The position numbers were made by a program, and so were the translations under genes. Source: DASXMT01 sp963755985 (lineage in GTDB: Bacteria > Actinomycetota > Acidimicrobiia > Acidimicrobiales > RAAP-2). From it: 64,000 nucleotides of DNA. Shown here piece after piece: positions 54,957 to 63,918 of this stretch. The first letter of the stretch is position 1. Every line of letters begins with the position of its first letter. The stretch spans positions 310,001 through 374,000 of the forward strand of contig CAVWLO010000001.1 in the NCBI GenBank assembly GCA_963755985.1, given 5' to 3'. Under the pieces are notes generated by a model, which saw only the letters and a program-made list of their open reading frames with translations, ran no database searches and was not told the DNA's origin.

Positions 54957-55056
54957 ACCGCCTGACCCTACTGCTCAGCGCCTCGAGGTGATCGTGGCCA
55001 TCAACCGAGCGTGGCCGCACATGTGGTCATGGCCACGCCCGGAGAATTTCCTGGAG

Positions 55057-55070
55057 CGAACATATGTTCG
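55057..55070. promoter_or_regulatory. LexA (SOS) box
   Basis: CGAACATATGTTCG matches the actinobacterial LexA consensus CGAAC-N4-GTTCG perfectly. It sits directly upstream of the -10-like TACTCT (55072-55077) of the radical SAM gene, where LexA would block transcription. Confidence 0.85.
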
Positions 55071-55083
55071 TTACTCTATCTCC

Positions 55084-56177
55084 ATGCGTGCTCCCGAGTC
55101 CTTCCGGTGGAAGCTCGCCGACGACGTCGAGGCCGACGGCGGCCAACTGGCACTCTTCAGCCCCGAGGACCTGGGGCAGCGCCACGTGGGCACGGGCGAG
55201 TTCCGCGGCTACGAGTTCCTCCACGTCAACGCCAAACGGATCATCAACACGGTCCCGGCCGCCTCGTCCATGCCGTTCCGCCACACCATCAACGCATACC
55301 GGGGCTGCAGCCACGCCTGCGTGTACTGCTTCGCCCGCCCCACCCACGAGTATCTGGGCCTGGGCATCGGCGAGGACTTCGATCGGAAGTTGGTGGTCAA
55401 GGTCAATGCCGTCGAGCGGGTGACCGCCGAACTGAGGTCGGCGCGGTGGTCGGGTGAGCCCATCGCCATGGGGACCAACACCGATCCCTACCAGCGTTGC
55501 GAGGGCAAGTACCGCTTGACCAGGGGTATCGTCTCGGCCCTGCGCGATGCGGCCAACCCCTTCTCCATCCTGACCAAGTCCACGTTGATCGTGCGGGACC
55601 TCGATCTTCTGGCCGAAGCGGCGCGACAGACCTCGGTGCATTGCAGCTTCTCGATCGGCACGCTCGACGGGTCGGTCTGGCGCGCCACAGAGCCGGGTAC
55701 CCCGCACCCACGCCAACGCGTGGCCGCGCTCAAGAGGTTGGTCGATGCCGGTATCAACACGAGTGTGCTCGTCGCCCCCGTCATCCCCGGCCTCTCCGAC
55801 GCACCCGAGCAGCTGGCCGCGGTGACCGATGCCTGCCTGGATGCCGGCGCCCAGTCGGTGAGCGCTCTCCCCCTCCATCTGCGAGCTGGCGTCCGCGAGC
55901 ACTTCATGGGCTGGCTCAGCCAGCAGCACCCTGAGCTGGCGCCACGCTTCGAGCGCCACTACCGACGCTCCTATCTGGCCCAGTCGGAGCAGGAGCGAAT
56001 CACGGGGTTCGTCCGCGACCGGGTGAGCCGACACCAGGCAAGGTCCTCGGCCCTTCCAGCACCAGGTCAGCCAGGCGCCCCGCGCCCCGGGCGCCGTCAC
56101 CACCTCCAGCCCGTCCCGATCGGCGAGCCACCGGAGATTCCGCCGATGGAGATCGTGGTCTTCGTCGAACCGGTTGA
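55084..56177 (+). CDS. Rv2578c-type radical SAM protein, SOS-controlled
   Basis: A radical SAM enzyme related to spore photoproduct lyase. The cluster motif is RGCSHACVYCFARP (CxxxCxxC), followed by GTNTDPYQRCEGKYRLT and SIGTLDGSVWRATEPGTP. The close actinobacterial group is annotated after M. tuberculosis Rv2578c; its reaction is unproven. The ATG is 6 nt after TACTCT, so probably leaderless. The frame as written runs on to 57051; one missing base at about 56075-56092 would end it at 56177 (about 364 residues), closer to the family length. Coordinates here assume that correction. Confidence 0.85.
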
Positions 56178-56760
56178 GGGCCACGAGCAAGCGAGCTGGG
56201 CCCCCTCCGGGGCGGCCGCCATGAGGCTCGCCGCCCGTCAATGGGCTCAGCGCGCTGACCGAGAGCCGCACACCGTTGATCGTGCCCAGACCGGCGTCGG
56301 CCACCAGGAGGACGACCTCAGGCCGGAGCAGGCGACCCAGGTCGACGACATCGCCATCGGAGGCCTGGGGCGAGCGAACCCCGCCGGCGGACTCCACCAC
56401 CCCGACATCGGCAGCCGGTTCGGGCCAGCGCAGCTCGCCGGCCAAGTCGCCCATGGTGAACGGGGGCAGGCCGAGTACCTCGGCGGCCATGGGCGGCGCC
56501 ATGGCCCGGTGGTACGAGCGGGCCGGCAGGCACACGACTTCGGGCGGTTCGCCCGAGGCTTCGCCCAGCACGTCGGCGTCGGTGTGCTCGCCGATCGAGT
56601 CGGCCTCCCGATCTACGTCAAAGGACTGGGCTGGTTTCCGGGCTGCGACACCGAGTCCCCTCCCTCGCAGCTCCTCGAGCAAGTTGGCCGCCACCCACGT
56701 CTTTCCCACCTCGGTGCCTGTCCCGCACACGAGCACGATCCGGTCAGGACGCGAGGGCAT
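56000..56760 (-). CDS. bioD: Dethiobiotin synthetase, 3' end with probable frame break
   Basis: ATP-dependent closing of the ureido ring in biotin synthesis. VLVCGTGTEVGKTWVAANLL is the P-loop; AARKPAQSF has the substrate Lys; VVESAGGVRSP and LVALNRFDEDHDLH complete the fold. As written the frame stays open to 55027. One added base at about 56075-56092 gives a normal end (LADLVLEG then a stop at 56000), about 253 residues. Start overlaps the bioF stop by 17 nt. Confidence 0.88.
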
Positions 56761-58000
56761 TCGGCTCCGTTGAGGCTCTCCCCTGTTCCTTCTCGGGCTT
56801 CAGTTCCTTTTCGTGTCCGTTCGGCTGCTCCTCCTCGTGTCCGTTCGCCTGTTCCGTCCCGGGATCACCGGCCAAGCCGGCCAGGCCCCTGGCCAGTCGG
56901 TCCACCTGCTCGTCGGTGTGGGCGGCCGAGAGGGTCACCCGCAACCGGGAGGTCCCCACGGGAACGGTCGGCGGCCGGATGGCCGGCACCCAGAGCCCTT
57001 GGCCCTGCAGCGCGCTCGAAGCGGCGATGGTGTCCTTCTCCCCGCCGATGACCACCGGGACGATCGGCGATCGGTGTCCGGGGTCGGGGGCAATCCGGGC
57101 CACGAAGGCGGCCAGCCGGGCCCGCAGGTCGTCTCCCTCGGCCGACTGGACGATGGCCAACGCGGCCAGGGCCGCGGCGGCCGCGGCCGGGGTCGGCGCG
57201 GTGGTGAAGATGTAGGGCCGGGCCAGGTTGACCAGGAGCTCGACCCAACTGGCCGGGCCGGCCACGAAGCCGCCCAGTGCCCCCAGCGTCTTGGACAGGG
57301 TCCCCACCCGGAGGACGTCGACCCGCTCCATCGCCCCGTCGGGTAGGTCGGGCCCGAGGACAGCGTGGGCCTCGTCCAGCACCAACAGGGCACGGTGGCG
57401 GCCGGCCAGGTCCGCCAGGCCGGCAAGGTCGGCCTCGTCTCCGTCCATGGAGAACACCGTGTCCGACACGATGACCGCCCGTTCCGGCGAAGCGGCCACC
57501 AGGGCATCCAGGGCGTCGAGGTCGCCGTGGGGGAATACGGTGGCGGTGGCACGAGCCAGCCGGCAGCCGTCGATGATCGAGGCGTGATTGAGCTCGTCCG
57601 AGTAGATCCGGGCCCCATTCGCCCCGAACACCGACAACACCGACAGGTTGGCGGCGAACCCGGTGGGAAAGACAACCGCCCGCTCGCAGGCCTTCCATTC
57701 GGCCAGGGCCACCTCCAGCGAGTCGTGGATGGGACGGGACCCGGTGATCAATCGGGACCCTCCCGAACCGGCGCCCCACCGGTCGAGAGCGGCGTGGGCC
57801 GCGCCGACCACGGCCGGGTGGGAGGCCAGCCCCAGGTAGTCGTTGGAGGCGAACGACACCACCTCCCCATCGGCACCGGCCAGGAGCCCCGTCGTTCCCC
57901 GCGGATCGAAGGTCCGTGGGATGCGCCACTGACCGGCGGCCTCCACCCGGGCACCCGTCGCTTCGACCCACTCCGACCAGGGCGACCGTGGCTCGCTCAC
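56744..58000 (-). CDS. bioF: 8-amino-7-oxononanoate synthase
   Basis: 418 residues. PLP enzyme joining pimeloyl-ACP/CoA and alanine. SFASNDYLGLASHP, GSGGSRLITG, LDEAHAVLGP and the PLP Lys in VGTLSKTLGALGGF are all present. A 35-residue Glu/Lys-rich C-terminal tail with an NGHE repeat (from a 24-nt DNA duplication) is unusual. GTG start overlaps the bioA stop as GTGA; stop overlaps bioD. Confidence 0.95.
   Translation of the reverse strand: MSEPRSPWSEWVEATGARVEAAGQWRIPRTFDPRGTTGLLAGADGEVVSFASNDYLGLASHPAVVGAAHAALDRWGAGSGGSRLITGSRPIHDSLEVALAEWKACERAVVFPTGFAANLSVLSVFGANGARIYSDELNHASIIDGCRLARATATVFPHGDLDALDALVAASPERAVIVSDTVFSMDGDEADLAGLADLAGRHRALLVLDEAHAVLGPDLPDGAMERVDVLRVGTLSKTLGALGGFVAGPASWVELLVNLARPYIFTTAPTPAAAAAALAALAIVQSAEGDDLRARLAAFVARIAPDPGHRSPIVPVVIGGEKDTIAASSALQGQGLWVPAIRPPTVPVGTSRLRVTLSAAHTDEQVDRLARGLAGLAGDPGTEQANGHEEEQPNGHEKELKPEKEQGRASTEPNALAS
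56811..56851. repeat. Tandem duplication, 24-nt period, in the bioF 3' end
   Basis: TCGTGTCCGTTCGSCTG at 56811-56827 and 56835-56851, encoding the doubled NGHE segment of the BioF tail. Confidence 0.8.
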
Positions 58001-59340
58001 GGGCTCGCCTCGGCCGACGGGCCGGGGCCGTCCTCTTCCCACACCGCCGCGATGGCCGTCGCCAGGACCTCGACCACGTGCTCGATCTCTTCCACTGTGG
58101 TGGTCAAAGGGGGCATGACGACCACGACGTCGCCCAGCGGGCGGAGCAGCACGCCCTGCTCGACAGCCCGGGCACACACCCGCCGGCCCCAGCGCTCGCC
58201 CCCGGGCGGGGGAGCCAACTCGATGCCGGCCATCAGCCCGCGTTGCCGGACCGCACCAACCCCGGGCTGCGAGGCGATCCGGTCGCCCAGGGCCGCGGCC
58301 AGCGCCCCAGCCGTGGTCGTCACGTTGGCCAGGACGTCCCACTCGTCCAGCAGCTGGAGGTGGCGCAGGCCCACCGCGCAGGCCAGGGCGTTCCCACCGT
58401 AGGAGTGGCCGTGATAGAAGGTCTGCTCGCCGAGGTCCGGCCCGGCGAAGGCCGCGAACACGGGCCCCGACGCCACCGTGGCCGACAAGGGGAGATACCC
58501 ACCGGTGATGCCCTTGCCCAGGCACAGGATGTCGGGTCGCAGGTCCCCCCATTCCGAGGCGAACAGCTTGCCGGTACGCCCGAAGCCGGTGGCCACCTCG
58601 TCGCAGATGAGCAGCACGCCCTGGTCCCGGCAGGCTCGACCAACTCTGGCCAGGTCGACGGGCTCTGCCGCCAGCATGCCCGATGCCCCTTGCACCAGCG
58701 GCTCGATGACCATTGCCACCAGCTCGGGTGCGTGGCGCTCCAGGGCGGCGACGGCCTTGTCGGCCCAGTCGGCCTCGGCGTACCCGGGGGTCCGGAGCAC
58801 AGGAAAGCGCAGGGGGTCGAAGAGCCCCGTGCCGAAGCCCCCATCCCCCAGCGACAGGGCGCCGACCGAGTCGCCGTGATACGCACCACCGAGGGCCAGG
58901 AACTGGGTCCGGTGGGGCTCGCCCCGGTTGGCCCAGTACTGGAAGGCCACCTTGAGCGCCTGCTCCACGGCCACGGCCCCGTCTGAGGCGTACATCACGT
59001 GGGCGTCGTCGACCGGGACCACGGTGGCCAGCGCCTCGGCGAACTCGATGGCGGCCCGGTTGCCGTTCCCGAGCAACGTGGAATGGGCCACTTTGCCCAT
59101 CTGGTCCACCAGGGCGGCATCGAGCTCGGGCACCCGGTGACCGAGGGTGGTCACCCAAAGGGACGAGATGCCATCGAAGTACCGCCTCCCTTCGACGTCG
59201 ATCAGGGTACGACCCTCGGCCCGCTCCACCGTGATCGGGGTCGTGCGCTCGTAGGTGGCCATCTGGGTGAACCCGTGCCACACCACGGCGGCGTCACGGG
59301 CGGCCCAGTCAGTCGCGTCGGTGGTCTCCGGGGAGGTCAT
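57997..59340 (-). CDS. bioA: Adenosylmethionine-8-amino-7-oxononanoate aminotransferase
   Basis: 447 residues. Class III PLP aminotransferase using SAM as amino donor. FDGISSLWVTTLGHRVPELD, GGAYHGDSVGALSLG, ICDEVATGFGRTGKLF and the PLP Lys in LGKGITGGYLPLSAT are characteristic. First gene of bioA-bioF-bioD. ATG 59340 is chosen because family similarity begins there; an open frame extends to 59484. Confidence 0.95.
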   Translation of the reverse strand: MTSPETTDATDWAARDAAVVWHGFTQMATYERTTPITVERAEGRTLIDVEGRRYFDGISSLWVTTLGHRVPELDAALVDQMGKVAHSTLLGNGNRAAIEFAEALATVVPVDDAHVMYASDGAVAVEQALKVAFQYWANRGEPHRTQFLALGGAYHGDSVGALSLGDGGFGTGLFDPLRFPVLRTPGYAEADWADKAVAALERHAPELVAMVIEPLVQGASGMLAAEPVDLARVGRACRDQGVLLICDEVATGFGRTGKLFASEWGDLRPDILCLGKGITGGYLPLSATVASGPVFAAFAGPDLGEQTFYHGHSYGGNALACAVGLRHLQLLDEWDVLANVTTTAGALAAALGDRIASQPGVGAVRQRGLMAGIELAPPPGGERWGRRVCARAVEQGVLLRPLGDVVVVMPPLTTTVEEIEHVVEVLATAIAAVWEEDGPGPSAEASP

Positions 59341-59455
59341 CGCCCAAGTCTTGTCCACCGGATCGACCGGAGCGAACTGACCGCCGCCACCACCCGTCGG
59401 GCGGCACCCCCTGCCTTGGGGGACGCAGGGCGCCTGACCAGTAGGCTCCGGGTAC

Positions 59456-59935
59456 ATGGACCGAATCGGTGTGGTCGACACCATGTTCGCCCGCTACGAC
59501 ATGGGGGGCGAGGCGCTCGATGAGCTGGCCCAGTGCCCTGGCCACGGCGAGCGCTTCGAGGTGGTCTACCGGACGGTCCCCGGATTCAAGGACCTGGGGG
59601 TGGCCTGCAAGCGTCTCATCGAGAACGAAGGCTGTCGCATCGTGGTGGCCCTCGGGATGCCGGGCAGAGCAGCCATCGACCAGGTCTGCGCCCACGAGGC
59701 TTCCCAGGGGATCATGCTGGCCCAGATATTGACCTCGACCCCGATCCTCGAGGTGTTCGTCCACGAGAACGAGGAAGATGACCCGGCCAGGCTGGCCAAG
59801 GTCTGTGTCAACCGGGCCCGCGATCACGCCCGGAATGCCTACTGGATGGTCTACGAGCCCGAACAGCTCACTCGGCGCGCCGGACGAGGCATCCGGCAGG
59901 GCTACGACGACGCCGGCCCGATCGATCCCGGCTGA
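59456..59935 (+). CDS. ribC: Archaeal-type riboflavin synthase
   Basis: 159 residues matching the archaeal riboflavin synthase family (Methanocaldococcus RibC), not the trimeric bacterial RibE. Segments in order: IGVVDTMFARYDM, RTVPGFKDLGVACKRLIE, VALGMPGRAAIDQVCAHEAS, LAQILTSTPILEVFVHENE and GRGIRQGYDDAGP. The family dismutates 6,7-dimethyl-8-ribityllumazine to riboflavin and is related in fold to lumazine synthase. No other rib gene is in the window. The ATG is 8 nt after TAGGCT (59442-59447), so probably leaderless. Transfer from archaea is a reasonable inference. Confidence 0.9.
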   Translation: MDRIGVVDTMFARYDMGGEALDELAQCPGHGERFEVVYRTVPGFKDLGVACKRLIENEGCRIVVALGMPGRAAIDQVCAHEASQGIMLAQILTSTPILEVFVHENEEDDPARLAKVCVNRARDHARNAYWMVYEPEQLTRRAGRGIRQGYDDAGPIDPG

Positions 59936-60071
59936 GCCGGAAGCCCGGCCCATCACGCTGATTCTGGATCATGGGGATGATGGTCGGCTTGGTTCACCTC
60001 GTCGTACAAGCCAGATGAGCTGGCTGCGGCCGATCCGACCGCGCCAGGCCGCCGGCCACCGAAGGGCCGGC

Positions 60072-61238
60072 CTAGGTCTCGGGGTCGCGGGGCAACCCGA
60101 GGGTCCGCTCCCCGATGATGTTCCGCTGCACCTCGGCCGTGCCGCCCCCGATGGTGAGCGTGGGCGCGAACAGGAATCCCTGACCCCAGATCGCTGCGGG
60201 CCACCGGAAGGCGCTCTTCGTGGGCATCGGGGCAGCCGGAGGGGTTGGGGCAGCCGGACTGCTCACGGCCAGCATGCCCGCCGGCCCGGCCAGGTTCTTG
60301 GCCAGGGCCATGACGTCCTGGCCGTGCCGGTCGGCCAGCGCCTTGCGCACCGACGCCTCGGCCCCGGGCTCGATGCCCGAGAGGGCGGCCGAGATCATGC
60401 GCAGGCGGATCAGGCGCAGGATTTCACCGTCGCCCCACACCCGGGCCAGGCGTTGGCGCAGCCGAGGATCGCCTTCCCCGCCGGCGTCACGCACCGCGTC
60501 CACCAGGTCTTGGGCCGTCGGCCCCTGGCCCCAGAGTGCCCCCGCCCCCGACAGCGAGACCCGCTCGTTACCCAGGGTGACTTTGGCGAGCGCCCAGCCC
60601 CGGTTGACCTCCCCCACCACGTTCCGGTGCGGGATCCGGACATCGTCGAAGAAGACCTCGTTGAAGGTGTGGTCGCCGGTCATGTCGACCAGCGGCCGGA
60701 CGGTGATGCCCGGTGCGTCCATGGGACAGATGAAATACGAGATGCCCTGCTGCTTGGGCGCCTCGGGATCGGTTCGGGCCAACAGGATGCCGAAGGCGGC
60801 CCGATGGGCAAACGAGGTCCAGACCTTCTGGCCGGTGACCACCCAGTCCTCACCGTCCAGCACGGCGCGGGTGGACAGCGCGGCCAGGTCGGACCCGGCG
60901 GCGGGCTCACTGAACAGCTGGCACCAGAACTCCTCGCCCGAGAGGAGCGGGGGTAGATAGCGCTCCTGCTGGGCCACCGACCCGGCATGGATGAGAGTGG
61001 GGCCGGCCCACCCGATCCCGATGGGATTGTCGGGCCGGCGCAGGCCGGCGCGCCGGAGCTCGTCGTCGATGACCAGCTGGGTAACCGGATCGGCCCCCAA
61101 TCCCCAGGGGCGGGGCCAGTGCGGGGCCACAAAGCCGGCCGCAGCCAGATCCCGGCTGGAGGCCGAGGGGTGCTCGGACAACCAGTCTCGGAAGGCGACC
61201 CGTCGAGGGTCGTTCTCCCCCGGTAGCGCGAAGTCCAC
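60072..61238 (-). CDS. Acyl-CoA dehydrogenase (FadE-like)
   Basis: 388 residues. QLFSEPAAGSDLAAL, GQKVWTSFAHRAAFGILL, VFFDDVRIPHRNVVGEVNRGW and IGGGTAEVQRNIIGERTLGLP are ordered as in the family. A linker near residue 340 is Ala/Pro-rich (SSPAAPTPPAAP). GTG 61238 is 7 nt after minus-strand TACGCT, no Shine-Dalgarno: leaderless. Divergent from the CoA synthetase. Confidence 0.9.
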   Translation of the reverse strand: MDFALPGENDPRRVAFRDWLSEHPSASSRDLAAAGFVAPHWPRPWGLGADPVTQLVIDDELRRAGLRRPDNPIGIGWAGPTLIHAGSVAQQERYLPPLLSGEEFWCQLFSEPAAGSDLAALSTRAVLDGEDWVVTGQKVWTSFAHRAAFGILLARTDPEAPKQQGISYFICPMDAPGITVRPLVDMTGDHTFNEVFFDDVRIPHRNVVGEVNRGWALAKVTLGNERVSLSGAGALWGQGPTAQDLVDAVRDAGGEGDPRLRQRLARVWGDGEILRLIRLRMISAALSGIEPGAEASVRKALADRHGQDVMALAKNLAGPAGMLAVSSPAAPTPPAAPMPTKSAFRWPAAIWGQGFLFAPTLTIGGGTAEVQRNIIGERTLGLPRDPET

Positions 61239-61340
61239 GATGGCCAGCGTAGGCTCGTGCGGTCCACCCCCTCGGAGCGAGGACACCAACGACAACGACA
61301 CGCCCGGCCCGGATGAGGGGCGGGAGTGGGGAGCGAATCT

Positions 61341-62972
61341 GTGAGCAATTGGAATTATGCCGACGTCTGGGAGGTGGTGGCCGAGACGCTGCCTGACTCT
61401 GTCGCCCTGGTCCACGGAGAAAGCAGGCAGACCTGGGCGGAGACCAACCGGCGAGCCGACGGCGTGGCCGGGTGGCTCCTCGACCGCGGCGTCGGCCAAC
61501 AGGACAAACTGGCCCTCTACCTGTACAACTGCTCCGAGTATCTCGAGGCCACCTTCGCCGCCTTCAAAGTGGGGCTGGTCCCGGTCAACACCAACTACCG
61601 CTACGCCGACGACGAGCTGGCCTACCTGTGGTCCAACGCCGATGCGGTGGCCGTGGTCTTTCATGGGACCTTCGCCGAGCGCATCGATCGGCTCCAGGAC
61701 CGGGTCCCCGGGGTGACCAGCTGGCTGTGGGTGAACGACGGATCGGGCCCCTGCCCGAGCTGGGCCACCCCCTACGAGGAAGCCGCGGCCAGGGGGGACG
61801 GTTCGCCCACCGCTGCCCCGTGGGGCCGCAGTGGCGACGACATCCACATGCTCTACACCGGTGGCACGACCGGGATGCCCAAGGGCGTCATGTGGCGCCA
61901 GGACGACCTGTTCGCCCGTTTGAACGGCCAGGGTTTCCGGCGCTACGCCGAAGCCGAGGGGCTCGAGGGCATCCGGGCCGACCTCGGGGCCAACGGAGCC
62001 GGGATGACCCTGCTGCCCGCCTGTCCGCTCATGCACGGTACCGGCGCGTTCACGGCCATGGAGTGCCTGAGCGAGGGCGGCCACGTCGTCACTTCGACCT
62101 CACGCCAGTTCGACGCGGTGGACCTCTTGGACACCGTGGAGCGGGAGCAGGTGAACGGGTTGATCATCGTGGGTGACGCCTTCGCCAAGCCCATCCTCCG
62201 CACCCTCGACGAGCATCCCGATCGCTGGGACCTGACCAGCCTGGTCGGCATCATCTCCTCAGGAGTCATGTGGAGCGAGGAGACCAAGCAGGGCCTGTTG
62301 CGGCACCACAGCACCATGATGCTGGTCGACGCATTCTCCTCGTCCGAGGCGCTCGGCATGGGGTCGTCGGTGTCCTCGGGGAACTCGGCCGTCCGCACCG
62401 CCCGATTCACCCTGGGACCGGAGGTCAAGGTGCTCGATCCGGACGGCCACGAGGTCAAGCCCGGATCGGGCCAGGCCGGGGTGCTGGCCATCGGGGGACG
62501 CAACCCCCTCGGGTATTACAAGGACGAGGCCAAGACGGCCGCGACGTTCAGGACCTACGACGGCGTCCGCTACTCCATCCCCGGGGACTATGCCGAGGTC
62601 GGCGAGGACGGGAAGATCCAGCTCCTGGGGCGGGGCTCGGTGGTCATCAACACCGGTGGCGAGAAGGTCTACCCCGAAGAGGTCGAAGAGGTGGTGAAGA
62701 CCTATCCCGGCGTGGCCGACGCCGCCGTCGTTGGCATCCCCAACGAGCGGTTCGGCGAGGAGGTGGTCGCCGCGGTGGAGCTCAAGCCGGGGGTCGACAG
62801 GGACTCGGTGACCGGCGAACAGATCCAGGCCTACGTGAGCGAACGGTTGGCCGGTTTCAAGTCGCCGCGTCAGGTCCGCTTCGTCGATTCCATCGGCCGC
62901 TCACCCTCGGGGAAGATGGACTACGGCCGCCACCGGGACGAGGCCGCCGTATGGGCGGTCGCCGGGACCTGA
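61341..62972 (+). CDS. AMP-dependent acyl-CoA synthetase
   Basis: 543 residues, ANL superfamily. LYTGGTTGMPKGVMWRQDD (A3), DAFSSSEALGMG (A5), YSIPGDYAEVGEDGKIQLLGR (A7), NTGGEKVYPEEVEE (A8) and SPSGKMDYG with catalytic Lys (A10). Closest to the FadD-like/very-long-chain or sterol side-chain type. GTG 61341 has GGGGAG about 8 nt upstream. Stop falls in an 11-nt tandem repeat. Confidence 0.92.
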   Translation: MSNWNYADVWEVVAETLPDSVALVHGESRQTWAETNRRADGVAGWLLDRGVGQQDKLALYLYNCSEYLEATFAAFKVGLVPVNTNYRYADDELAYLWSNADAVAVVFHGTFAERIDRLQDRVPGVTSWLWVNDGSGPCPSWATPYEEAAARGDGSPTAAPWGRSGDDIHMLYTGGTTGMPKGVMWRQDDLFARLNGQGFRRYAEAEGLEGIRADLGANGAGMTLLPACPLMHGTGAFTAMECLSEGGHVVTSTSRQFDAVDLLDTVEREQVNGLIIVGDAFAKPILRTLDEHPDRWDLTSLVGIISSGVMWSEETKQGLLRHHSTMMLVDAFSSSEALGMGSSVSSGNSAVRTARFTLGPEVKVLDPDGHEVKPGSGQAGVLAIGGRNPLGYYKDEAKTAATFRTYDGVRYSIPGDYAEVGEDGKIQLLGRGSVVINTGGEKVYPEEVEEVVKTYPGVADAAVVGIPNERFGEEVVAAVELKPGVDRDSVTGEQIQAYVSERLAGFKSPRQVRFVDSIGRSPSGKMDYGRHRDEAAVWAVAGT

Positions 62973-62989
62973 ATCCGGCCTGAATCCGG
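62968..62989. repeat. Tandem duplication, 11-nt period, over a stop codon
   Basis: CCTGAATCCGG twice in a row, with a third partial copy after. The CoA synthetase TGA lies in the first copy. Confidence 0.85.
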
Positions 62990-63061
62990 CCTGAAGCGGC
63001 GCCTGAACCCGAGCTGAGCCTTGCTGGATGCCGGACCTTCGGCCCGACCGGCCGCCGGCGA

Positions 63062-63805
63062 TCAGCCCTTGTTCGCTCCGTGCGAGCGGACGAAGTCATT
63101 GACCGTGTAATACGCGTCGATCGACTCGCCGGCGTCGCCCCAGAACCCCTCGAGCACGTCGAAGGCCATGGCCCCGTGGGTGATGTAGTGGTTGTTGACG
63201 TCGGTGATCTCGAGCTCGCCCCGCCCGGACGGCTCGAGGGTGGGGATGACCTCGAACACGTCGGCGTCGTAGCAGTAGATGCCGGTGACCCCGAAAGAAG
63301 AGGGGGGGTCGTCAGGTTTCTCCACGATGCCCGAGATGTTCCCCTCTGGGTCGAAAGAGGGCACGCCCAGATGGCGCAGGTGCTCGGGCTCCTCGACCGG
63401 GGTCAACAAGATGCGCGCCCCGCGAGGGTCGGACTTGAACGACTCGACCATCGGGCCGATGGAGCCCTCGACGATGTTGTCGGCCAGCATGACCAGGACC
63501 GGGTCGCCGTCCACGAAGCGTTCGGCCAGGCCCAGTGCCTCGGCGATCCCGCCGGGTCGCTCCTGGTAGCCGTAACTGAGCCGGTCGATCCCGAACGCGT
63601 GCCCGTTCCCGAGCAAGCGGAGGAATTCACCGGCGTGGGTCCCGCCGGTGACCAGCATGATCTCCGTGATCCCCGCCTTGACCAGGGCCTCGATACAGAA
63701 GTTGACCATGGGCCGGTCGTAGATGGGCAGCAGGTGCTTGTTGGTGATGGTGGTGAGGGGGTGAAGCCGGGAACCGGTGCCGCCGGCCAGGATGACGCCC
63801 TTCAT
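63062..63805 (-). CDS. Sugar nucleotidyltransferase, RmlA-like
   Basis: 247 residues. MKGVILAGGTGSRLHPLT is the nucleotide-binding motif, followed by HLLPIYDRPMV, VLVMLADNIVEG, VEKPDDPPSS and VTGIYCYDADVFE. Shorter than glucose-1-phosphate thymidylyltransferase (about 290) but of that group. ATG is 7 nt after minus-strand TAGGCT: leaderless. Confidence 0.88.
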   Translation of the reverse strand: MKGVILAGGTGSRLHPLTTITNKHLLPIYDRPMVNFCIEALVKAGITEIMLVTGGTHAGEFLRLLGNGHAFGIDRLSYGYQERPGGIAEALGLAERFVDGDPVLVMLADNIVEGSIGPMVESFKSDPRGARILLTPVEEPEHLRHLGVPSFDPEGNISGIVEKPDDPPSSFGVTGIYCYDADVFEVIPTLEPSGRGELEITDVNNHYITHGAMAFDVLEGFWGDAGESIDAYYTVNDFVRSHGANKG

Positions 63806-63918
63806 CGCCGCCAGCCTAGGGTGAAATGCCCGGCTCCACCACCGAGGCAGATCAGGGGCGGCATCGACGAGCGCGACGGACCGATCGGGTGCCTGAAGGG
63901 TCCAGCTACATTGCCTCT

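Noticed and set aside
54703..57051. Single 782-codon gene over the radical SAM region
   Set aside because: The first part overlaps the NmrA-like gene in antisense and the last part overlaps bioD and bioF; only 55084 to about 56177 looks like protein.
56744..59281. 845-codon gene on the minus strand
   Set aside because: Only the bioF part has family motifs; the rest is an out-of-frame shadow of bioA.
60072..62084. 670-codon minus-strand acyl-CoA dehydrogenase
   Set aside because: The extra N-terminal 280 codons are antisense to the acyl-CoA synthetase; the leaderless GTG at 61238 fits the family start.
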